From Methanocellales archaeon (GTDB taxonomy: Archaea > Halobacteriota > UBA148 > JAUWXC01): 5,598 nt of DNA. The stretch spans positions 1-5,598 of the forward strand of contig JAUWXC010000058.1 in the NCBI GenBank assembly GCA_030616565.1, written 5' to 3'. The notes beneath the pieces are model-generated. The model did no database searches. It was not told the origin of the DNA and was given only the letters and a program-made list of their open reading frames with translations. Position 1 is the stretch's first letter. Each line of letters begins with the position of its first letter. Below are positions 1 through 4,565 of this stretch, one piece after another. The position numbers and the translations under genes were made by a program.

Positions 1-94
1 CTAATGATGCCATACGCCTCTGGAATCCTGTGCCGCCCTCTAGACGTTTTACTATCGCAACTTTTCCTGTATCCAGTTCAGTCAACGAAAGCAT
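1..94 (-). CDS. feoA: FeoA-family ferrous iron transport protein, N-terminal part (runs off window)
   Basis: The first 31 codons are present, reading down the minus strand from ATG at 94-92 and leaving the window at base 1. The translation begins MLSLTELDTGKVAIVKRLEG and continues GTGFQRRMASL. This matches the start of FeoA proteins: a leading Leu-rich strand, the G-x-x-A-x-V segment, then G-x-G-F-x-R-R-hydrophobic-x-S-L-G. FeoA is a small cytoplasmic SH3-like protein that supports the FeoB ferrous iron transporter, so feoB probably lies further left, outside the window. The start is supported by a strong Shine-Dalgarno sequence eight bases upstream. The gene overlaps the end of the DtxR-family regulator by 13 bases in a different frame, so the two are co-transcribed and probably translationally coupled. 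An alternative is an orphan FeoA-domain protein not partnered with FeoB; the missing C-terminal part prevents a decision. Confidence 0.85.
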   Translation of the reverse strand, partial: MLSLTELDTGKVAIVKRLEGGTGFQRRMASL

Positions 95-522
95 GAAAAT
101 CTCTCCTTTTTAATACAACATGACGCCCGCGTAATTGGATTTCCATCAGGGCATTTTTTGGGATGTCTCATCAACGAGCAAAATCGTCGCTCCATTTCAT
201 CAGATATCACATGCTCTAACTTGCAAGCCTCCCTGTGCGCGTTATCTTCCTCCATCCCCAGAAAATCGACCAAAAATCGTTCCAGTAACCTGTGCCTTCG
301 CTTGACCTTCAGGGCAATATCCAGCCCCTTTTTGGTTAGGGATGCCCCATAGTACGGCTGATAATTTATATATCCCTCCTCGGCCAGTTTCTGCAACATC
401 TCTGTTACGCTTGCGGGCGCCACCCCCAAAAAGGATGCAATTTCGGTGGTTTTTGCTGGTTTTTCGCCTTCAGTCAAGGTGTACAACGCCTCAAGATACG
501 TCTCAGATCGCTCCTCGTTCAT
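82..522 (-). CDS. DtxR-family metal-dependent transcriptional repressor, probably iron-sensing
   Basis: This 146-residue protein has an N-terminal winged helix-turn-helix (about 1-66, including TTEIASFLGVAPASVTEMLQ) and the iron-dependent repressor dimerisation domain (about 67-130). Metal ligands align well with DtxR: H77, E81 and H96 fit the ancillary site, and C100, E103 and H104 (C-x2-EH, then VISDEMERR) fit the primary site. The cysteine at 100, where manganese-sensing MntR has glutamate, suggests Fe(II) sensing; that is inference. The equivalent of DtxR Met10 appears to be T8, which is unusual. There is no C-terminal SH3-like domain, so it is a short two-domain form. After the common HPxxCPxGxPI motif (120-130) comes a Cys-rich tail (C135, C136, C144) that overlaps the feoA start region. 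Binding of the metal-loaded dimer to its own promoter is plausible (see operator candidate). Its partner gene downstream is feoA. Confidence 0.92.
   Translation of the reverse strand: MNEERSETYLEALYTLTEGEKPAKTTEIASFLGVAPASVTEMLQKLAEEGYINYQPYYGASLTKKGLDIALKVKRRHRLLERFLVDFLGMEEDNAHREACKLEHVISDEMERRFCSLMRHPKKCPDGNPITRASCCIKKERFSCFR
101..108 (-). promoter_or_regulatory. Shine-Dalgarno sequence of feoA inside dtxR
   Basis: The minus strand reads AAGGAGAG, with its GGAG core eight bases before the feoA ATG. It lies in the last codons of the DtxR-family gene, where the same bases encode Lys-Glu-Arg. This decides the feoA start and means the tail of the regulator is constrained by the next gene's initiation signal. 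Confidence 0.75.
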
Positions 523-532
523 ATAACCAGAT

Positions 533-550
533 TTTTAGGGATGCCAAAAA
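533..550. promoter_or_regulatory. Candidate operator (inverted repeat) for the DtxR-family regulator
   Basis: The sequence TTTTAGGGATGCCAAAAA is an imperfect palindrome centred between 541 and 542, with 7 of 9 base pairs symmetric. T-rich and A-rich arms flank GG/CC pairs, generally like DtxR/IdeR/MntR boxes (TTAGG...CCTAA type). It sits between the TATA candidate and the start codon of dtxR, so a bound repressor would block RNA polymerase. Regulator identity and binding are inferred from position only. Confidence 0.5.
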
Positions 551-558
551 ATATAAAG
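551..558 (-). promoter_or_regulatory. TATA box candidate for the dtxR-feoA unit
   Basis: The minus strand reads CTTTATAT, a good archaeal TATA element, centred about 32 bases upstream of the dtxR ATG (522-520). A start site about 26 bases downstream would leave a leader of only a few bases. No Shine-Dalgarno sequence is seen before dtxR, which fits leaderless translation. The following T-run on the same strand may also serve as the end of the priL transcript. Confidence 0.55.
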
Positions 559-568
559 GTTTGCATGT

Positions 569-1597
569 CTATTCGGACTTTTCCCTCCCTTTACCCTTAT
601 GCGCATAATACAGCTTTTTTCGATAGAAGCTCAGTGGATGTGAAACTTTTTCGCACAACGCCTCTTTCCCAACACAGTTCCCATATGTCGCCATCGTCGC
701 ACACGAAGGCGCGGTATATGCCGTCCCGGACGAGCCAAGGATGTGCTGTACCTGGTACCTTGTCTTCTCTTCATCAAAGTCAGGCAAAACCCTGTAGATG
801 TCGATGATTTGGTCCGCACTCATCCCTATGTTTGCCAAGAAGGACGTAAGCGCAAATCGCGCGGAATGCGCGATGTTTTGTCCACTTTGAACGGCAGCTA
901 ACAGGTGCCTGATGCACGGCGGAAAACATTCTGAATCAATTTCAGCAAACTCATCTATTTTGAACTCGGATTTTCGTTTTTCCAGATGTCGTTTGATTTC
1001 CTCAATGTGTGAAGATAGCGATTCGCGCACTCCCTCTGGAACTTCTACAGGAAGCGATGCCTGGATTTTCTCCCGTATCGCCTCTTGGAGCAACCGTGCA
1101 AACTCCTCCTTGGTCATGAGCACGTAACTTTTCTCCAACCTGCGATTTGCCAACTTCCATTTGGGGTCCCTCATCCTGCTGGCGAACCTCAGATAATCGG
1201 TGAAGTGCATTTGGAGCTCATTCCCTAGGATGGTGCAGTGGATGCCAAACTCCTTCCCCACTTCTTCTAAAAACTCAGGGGATTCGGACTTCATCTGCGC
1301 ATATGCTGCCTTAGCCTCAACCAACGCACATCTTCTGGTGAGATAGTAGTCCCCTATGCACGAGATGAAAAGTCTAGCAAGTGGATAAGAGAAAAGTTCC
1401 ACCTCAGCCAGGACGTCGCCGCTAAACGACTTTTTTATTTCCCCATCTATGGCTTGGACCACTCTCTCCTTTGCCCTGGTGATGACGGCTTTTCCAAACT
1501 CGCCACCGCTTAAGAAATCCTCCAGCGATTTGTCAGAGCGTTTTACATGATCGGATGCTTTGGATGTAAAAGGGTAATATGCGAGTCTTAACTCCAT
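569..1597 (-). CDS. priL: DNA primase large subunit PriL (iron-sulfur subunit)
   Basis: The 342-residue protein is the regulatory partner of the catalytic subunit PriS, which is not in this window. Together they synthesise the primer for replication. The N-terminal two thirds is the helical large-subunit domain (it includes YPLARLFISCIGDYYLTRRC at about 71-90). The C-terminal domain carries the four cysteines expected to hold the [4Fe-4S] cluster: C228 (FPPCIRHLL), C299 (PSCATMATYGNC), C308 and C315, followed by HPLSFY. The motif GQNIAHSARFALTSFLANIG and the segment DFDEEKTRYQVQHI are typical of the family, as is the length. I chose the ATG at 1597, two bases after the pcn stop. An in-frame TTG at 1603, overlapping that stop, would add two residues. 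No clear Shine-Dalgarno sequence is seen, so translation probably relies on coupling to pcn. Confidence 0.95.
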   Translation of the reverse strand: MELRLAYYPFTSKASDHVKRSDKSLEDFLSGGEFGKAVITRAKERVVQAIDGEIKKSFSGDVLAEVELFSYPLARLFISCIGDYYLTRRCALVEAKAAYAQMKSESPEFLEEVGKEFGIHCTILGNELQMHFTDYLRFASRMRDPKWKLANRRLEKSYVLMTKEEFARLLQEAIREKIQASLPVEVPEGVRESLSSHIEEIKRHLEKRKSEFKIDEFAEIDSECFPPCIRHLLAAVQSGQNIAHSARFALTSFLANIGMSADQIIDIYRVLPDFDEEKTRYQVQHILGSSGTAYTAPSCATMATYGNCVGKEALCEKVSHPLSFYRKKLYYAHKGKGREKSE

Positions 1598-1599
1598 AT

Positions 1600-2340
1600 T
1601 CAATCCGATTCGATTCTGGGGGCGAGTAAGTATTCAACCTTGCCCTTGCCGCCCGCTACGCTGAAGTTGATCTTAATAGGATAGTCCTTCCCAAGGTGAA
1701 CCGTAACCTCGTTTGCCTTGCTGATCGCCTTGCTCATATCGCTCAGGTAATCGAGCGAGAATAGTGAACGTGCTGGACCAGATGCATCCAAACTGATCAG
1801 TTCGTCTTTAGTCAGTTGGAGCCTAACCCGATTTGTATCGCTTTCTGCTTCCATAAAAAACGTGCTCCCATCCACACCAAGCGCCAGGTGATCGCTCACC
1901 TTCTCTGCCGCCTTGATGGCAAGACGCAGGTCACTTCCTTTCAATGTCACCTTTGCAGGCAACTCCAGACTTGGCACCTTTGGCTCCTTTCGCATCGCCG
2001 CGAGGTCAATCAGCGAGAGCGTATATGCCAGCCCACCCATCTTGAGGAGCAGGTTATGTGCCTCTGGATCCAATTTGATCTCTATCTTGTCTGACCTTTC
2101 ACTCATACTCAAGATGTCTACGAGCGTCTCCAGATTCAGTCCGATCTCACCATCTGTACACTCATAGGATTCGAACGCATCTGGATGAAGATCAAAAGAG
2201 ATCATCGCAACGTTTGCCGGGTCCACTGCCCTGATGCTGATGCCATCTTTGCTAAGCCTAAGTTTCGCCTCATCCACGAGAGTGGAGATTGCTTCGATTG
2301 AGTCCTTCAATATGTCTGCGTTGATTACAGCCTTGAACAT
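1600..2340 (-). CDS. pcn: DNA polymerase sliding clamp (PCNA)
   Basis: This 246-residue protein is a standard-length archaeal PCNA. Three copies form a ring on DNA that tethers polymerase, ligase, FEN1 and other PIP-box proteins. Recognition rests on the N-terminal MFKAVINADILKDSIEAIST, the conserved segment IRAVDPANVAMISFDL (36-51), the interdomain connector around 114-128 and the diagnostic C-terminus YLLAPRIE (237-244). No key segment is missing. The start ATG is preceded by GGGTG about five bases upstream, which could act as a weak Shine-Dalgarno sequence. A TATA-like element lies about 36 bases upstream, so pcn probably begins its own transcript and carries priL with it. Pairing a clamp with a primase subunit fits a replication unit. 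A single PCNA gene is typical of euryarchaea, so a homotrimer is likely. Confidence 0.97.
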   Translation of the reverse strand: MFKAVINADILKDSIEAISTLVDEAKLRLSKDGISIRAVDPANVAMISFDLHPDAFESYECTDGEIGLNLETLVDILSMSERSDKIEIKLDPEAHNLLLKMGGLAYTLSLIDLAAMRKEPKVPSLELPAKVTLKGSDLRLAIKAAEKVSDHLALGVDGSTFFMEAESDTNRVRLQLTKDELISLDASGPARSLFSLDYLSDMSKAISKANEVTVHLGKDYPIKINFSVAGGKGKVEYLLAPRIESD

Positions 2341-2372
2341 TTTTACACCCTTTCTCGATACTGACCTGTCGG

Positions 2373-2381
2373 CTTATAATT
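2373..2381 (-). promoter_or_regulatory. TATA box candidate for the pcn-priL unit
   Basis: The minus strand reads AATTATAAG in an AT-rich stretch of the 79-bp gap between tfs and pcn. Its centre is about 36 bases upstream of the pcn ATG, predicting a start site near 2350 and a short leader. Read-through from tfs is equally possible because no strong terminator is visible in the gap. Confidence 0.45.
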
Positions 2382-2419
2382 ATTTTGATAACAAACAAAG
2401 GGTTCGTCCTAAGTATATC

Positions 2420-2728
2420 CTACGCGTATTCTCTCCAGGTTTTGCCACACTTCGTGCACCTGAAGAATCGTACCTCACCCTCATCCGCAGACCGCAGCTG
2501 ACGGAGCCACCAGTATGCCTTATTATTTCCGCATTCTGGACAGCGTACCTTCGTGGTAGGCAGTCCTGCCCTCACCTCTCCCTCGATGACGGGCATCTCT
2601 TTTTCCTGCATGGGCTCTTTAGAGATAAACGGAGCTCTGCCTCTTTTTTCAGTATGCCCACACCTGCGACACTTTAACTCGCCGCCTGACGGCAACAGCA
2701 TGCTACCGCATTTTGGACAGAATCTCAT
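2420..2728 (-). CDS. tfs: Transcription factor S (archaeal TFIIS-like RNA cleavage factor)
   Basis: The 102-residue protein has two zinc ribbons joined by a linker. The N-terminal ribbon uses C4, C7, C20 and C23 (MRFCPKCGSMLLP...CRRCG). The C-terminal ribbon uses C63, C66, C91 and C94. The hairpin of the second ribbon carries the catalytic signature RSADE (D82 and E83), which reaches into the RNA polymerase active site and stimulates cleavage of backtracked transcripts. The intact acidic pair argues for an active TFS and against an RpoM/Rpb9-like or inhibitory paralogue. The ATG at 2728 is preferred because GAGGAGG lies six bases before it and family members usually begin M-K/R-F-C-P-x-C-G. 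An in-frame ATG at 2746 would add six residues inside the upstream Nudix gene. The gene overlaps the Nudix gene by 26 bases, so the two are coupled. Confidence 0.95.
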   Translation of the reverse strand: MRFCPKCGSMLLPSGGELKCRRCGHTEKRGRAPFISKEPMQEKEMPVIEGEVRAGLPTTKVRCPECGNNKAYWWLRQLRSADEGEVRFFRCTKCGKTWREYA

Positions 2729-3122
2729 CGATATCCTCCTCAGCATCGCGAATCATCGGCTCGTGATCAAAAGCCAATTCAGGTAGTTCAGAAAGACCGA
2801 AGAGTGCAATTCCCTTTGCGTCCGTGTTTGGAGATGGTTCACCTCTTGCCTCTGTCAAATAGCACAGCGATATCACCCTACCCCTTGGATCCCTGTCTGG
2901 CTCAGAGTATACGCCCACCAGCTTTACGATGTCAATGTCCAATCCGGTCTCCTCTATTACCTCTCTGACCAACGCCTGCTCCACGGTTTCGCCCTTCTCG
3001 ACAAAGCCACCTGGAAGCGCGTAGCAGTTCTCAAACGGCGGATTCCTTCGCCTGATCAAGACGATCTTGCCGTTTAGCAGAACTATCGCATCGACTGCCA
3101 ACATCCCATCAATCAGAACCAT
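2703..3122 (-). CDS. Nudix hydrolase, possibly ADP-ribose pyrophosphatase type
   Basis: The 139-residue, single-domain protein contains a complete Nudix box: G39-x5-E45-x7-R53-E54-V55-x-E57-E58-x-G60-L61. The REVIEE glutamates bind the catalytic divalent metal, and the enzyme hydrolyses a nucleoside diphosphate linked to another group. After the box comes the segment SEPDRDPRGRVIS (73-85). A proline about 15 residues after the box, as here, is associated with ADP-ribose pyrophosphatases, so ADP-ribose is my best guess. Other nucleotide sugars or damaged nucleotides cannot be excluded. The start at 3122 gives a short lead-in before the first strand (LAVDAIVLL); an alternative ATG seven codons in is possible. 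The gene heads the leftward unit, overlaps tfs by 26 bases and diverges from artA. No metabolic link to tfs is evident from the sequence. Confidence 0.9.
   Translation of the reverse strand: MVLIDGMLAVDAIVLLNGKIVLIRRRNPPFENCYALPGGFVEKGETVEQALVREVIEETGLDIDIVKLVGVYSEPDRDPRGRVISLCYLTEARGEPSPNTDAKGIALFGLSELPELAFDHEPMIRDAEEDIDEILSKMR
2735..2741 (-). promoter_or_regulatory. Shine-Dalgarno sequence of tfs
   Basis: The minus strand reads GAGGAGG, six bases before the ATG at 2728 and within the end of the Nudix gene. It decides between two in-frame ATG starts, favouring the one that gives the family-typical N-terminus. Confidence 0.75.
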
Positions 3123-3149
3123 GATAATACCCTTGATAAACCTATAACC

Positions 3150-3157
3150 ATAATAAA
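3150..3157 (-). promoter_or_regulatory. TATA box candidate for the nudix-tfs unit
   Basis: The minus strand reads TTTATTAT, centred about 31 bases upstream of the Nudix ATG (3122), which would give a nearly leaderless transcript. Several other AT-rich hexamers lie close by, so the exact element is uncertain. It overlaps the end of the left copy of the direct repeat. Confidence 0.35.
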
Positions 3158-3171
3158 CTCAACTCAATAGT

Positions 3172-3180
3172 CTTAATAAA
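3172..3180 (+). promoter_or_regulatory. TATA box candidate for the artA operon
   Basis: CTTAATAAA is centred about 29 bases upstream of the artA ATG (3205), the expected place for a nearly leaderless archaeal promoter. It forms the start of the right copy of the direct repeat. GGTG at 3196-3199, five bases before the ATG, could be a weak Shine-Dalgarno sequence if transcription starts further upstream. Confidence 0.4.
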
Positions 3181-3204
3181 CCTATAGCCTATAATGGTGT
3201 TGCA

Positions 3205-3987
3205 ATGCTCGATACTTTCCTCTGGATGGCACTCGGATTATTCATAATCGCATCGCTCATACCCAGAAACAAGAAGCCCTCATTCTTGGTAGGCGCCCTT
3301 GGGTGGTCATTTTTTACGATATACTGGGCCATAGAACCAACCTATTATCTGGGGATAGGGGATTTTTACAACGCAGCGCTGACATTTTTGACCAGCATAT
3401 TCTGCGTATTCATTGCGTTCTTCAACGCCAAGGCATATCTCTCGGAGGCGTCGAAGACGTTGCACATCATTACATGTGCAGCTGCAATTGGTGGTGTATT
3501 CTATTTCTCGTTCGCCGAGGTTTTCATGTTGAATGCATGTCTAATAGGTACTGTGACCAGCCAAACGGTCTGGATTTTGAATGCGTTGGACGTCCCGGCG
3601 ACATTCTCGGGTGAGCACATCTTTGTCAATCACTGCGACATCGAAATAATCCTTGCATGTACAGGCATCGAAAGCATGGCATTGTTCGCAGGGGTGATAG
3701 GAGCGGTTGGAGCGCCCGTCAAGCGCAGGGCCAAGGCTTTCATGGTCTCCGTGCCCGTGATATATGTGCTGAACCTACTCAGAAACGTGTTCGTCGTGGT
3801 GGCATCTGGCTATCAGTGGTTCGGTCCTGTGGATAAGAGCTTCTACATAGCGCACCACATCATCGCAAAGATTGGTTCAACCGTAGCGCTGTTCATTATA
3901 GCGTACGCCGTGCTGCGAATCCTGCCCGAACTGGTGGATTTGATCGCAGATGTTGCGAGGATGTTCAAAAATCTTGGAGGGAGTTGA
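3205..3987 (+). CDS. artA: Archaeosortase A, PGF-CTERM protein-sorting membrane enzyme
   Basis: This 260-residue polytopic membrane protein has about eight predicted transmembrane segments (roughly 4-20, 27-44, 56-75, 85-104, 110-127, 145-168, 177-200, 219-243). The exosortase/archaeosortase active-site motif is present: C152 in ILACTGIESMALFAG and R193 in VLNLLRNVF. Their 41-residue spacing equals that I recall for the catalytic Cys and Arg of the Haloferax volcanii enzyme. The third proposed catalytic position is less clear; R238 or H217/H218 are candidates. In haloarchaea ArtA removes the C-terminal PGF-CTERM tripartite tail of surface glycoproteins and the mature C-terminus becomes lipid-attached. 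The next two genes make archaetidylethanolamine, a lipid functionally tied to this process, which supports the ArtA assignment over other archaeosortase classes. No PGF-CTERM substrate is encoded here. The stop overlaps the asd start (TGATG). Confidence 0.93.
   Translation: MLDTFLWMALGLFIIASLIPRNKKPSFLVGALGWSFFTIYWAIEPTYYLGIGDFYNAALTFLTSIFCVFIAFFNAKAYLSEASKTLHIITCAAAIGGVFYFSFAEVFMLNACLIGTVTSQTVWILNALDVPATFSGEHIFVNHCDIEIILACTGIESMALFAGVIGAVGAPVKRRAKAFMVSVPVIYVLNLLRNVFVVVASGYQWFGPVDKSFYIAHHIIAKIGSTVALFIIAYAVLRILPELVDLIADVARMFKNLGGS
3976..3980 (+). promoter_or_regulatory. Shine-Dalgarno sequence of asd
   Basis: GGAGG lies at the end of artA, six bases before the ATG at 3987. This favours that ATG over the adjacent in-frame TTG at 3984, which would be only three bases away. 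Confidence 0.65.
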
Positions 3988-4565
3988 TGCTGGCAAAGGG
4001 TTCGATTAATTGGATCTTGATGCCGCTGATCATAGCAGTCGGTGCTGGGCTCCTAAAGTTGTACCCGATCACGGTCATCGGCATCGCAGGGGCAATCCTT
4101 TTCATGATCTTTTTTAGGGACCCTGAAAGAGTCTCGCCAAGAGATGGCATGGTCTCGCCTGCAGACGGTGTGGTGCTTAGCGCTGGCAAAAAGGTGAGCA
4201 TATTTATGAGGTTTAGGGATGTTCATGTTAACAGGGCGCCCCTGCAGGGTGTTGTGAAGAAAATCGAATACAAAAAGGGAGAGCATACGCCTGCATTTTC
4301 AAAGGGCTCGAGCGAAAACGAGCGAAACAGGGTTACAATAGAAACTGAATACGGAGACGTAATCGTGACCCAGATTGCGGGCATTCTAGCAAGAAGAATC
4401 GTTTGTTACGTAAAAGAGGGAGAGGTCATAGCGAGGGGTCAGAGGATAGGCATGATTAGGTTTGGTTCAAGAGTGGATGTGACGATTCCAGACGCGCTCA
4501 AGGTCGTCGTTGAAAAAGGCGACAAAGTTAGAGCAGGAGAGTCGATAATCGCGAGGTTGGGATGA
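3987..4565 (+). CDS. asd: Archaetidylserine decarboxylase (pyruvoyl, PSD family)
   Basis: The 192-residue protein is the short archaeal form of phosphatidylserine decarboxylase. It removes the serine carboxyl of archaetidylserine to give archaetidylethanolamine at the inner face of the membrane. One or two hydrophobic N-terminal segments (about 8-43) anchor it, followed by FFRDPER and SPADGVV (D60), DVHVNRAPL (H80), AFSKGSSENER, QIAGILARRI and the self-cleavage motif IRFGSRVDV. Cleavage is expected between G160 and S161; S161 would become the pyruvoyl group of the small alpha chain (161-192). D60, H80 and S161 correspond to the Asp-His-Ser triad used in the family for autoprocessing. An in-frame TTG just before the ATG could add one residue. 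The start overlaps the artA stop and the end overlaps pssA by four bases, placing it between two partners of the same pathway. Confidence 0.93.
   Translation: MLAKGSINWILMPLIIAVGAGLLKLYPITVIGIAGAILFMIFFRDPERVSPRDGMVSPADGVVLSAGKKVSIFMRFRDVHVNRAPLQGVVKKIEYKKGEHTPAFSKGSSENERNRVTIETEYGDVIVTQIAGILARRIVCYVKEGEVIARGQRIGMIRFGSRVDVTIPDALKVVVEKGDKVRAGESIIARLG

Larger units (their letters stand above)
3132..3195. repeat. AT-rich direct repeat in the divergent nudix/artA promoter region
   Basis: The copies at 3132-3154 and 3172-3195 differ at two positions and by one inserted base. They share the exact core ATAAACCTATA at 3136-3146 and 3176-3186, a 40-base period. A shorter ATAAAC occurs between them at 3153-3158. 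The region is only 82 bp and drives two divergent units. The repeats could be regulator binding sites or duplicated promoter elements; the sequence alone does not decide. Confidence 0.6.

Noticed and set aside
523..568. Small RNA or extra gene between priL and dtxR
   Set aside because: The 46-base gap is fully accounted for by a TATA candidate and the palindrome; there is no room for another gene.
1598..1603. TTG start for priL overlapping the pcn stop
   Set aside because: The ATG two codons later starts right after the pcn stop and is the more usual initiator; the TTG stays possible but would add only two residues.
2234..2677. 147-codon open frame on the plus strand
   Set aside because: It lies antisense to pcn's start, the intergenic gap and tfs, and its translation resembles no family. 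The minus-strand genes have clear family motifs.
4309..4327. Short tandem repeat CGAGCGAAA twice with a 10-base period
   Set aside because: It lies inside the conserved SSENER segment of asd and is explained by the protein sequence; a 10-base period does not preserve frame.
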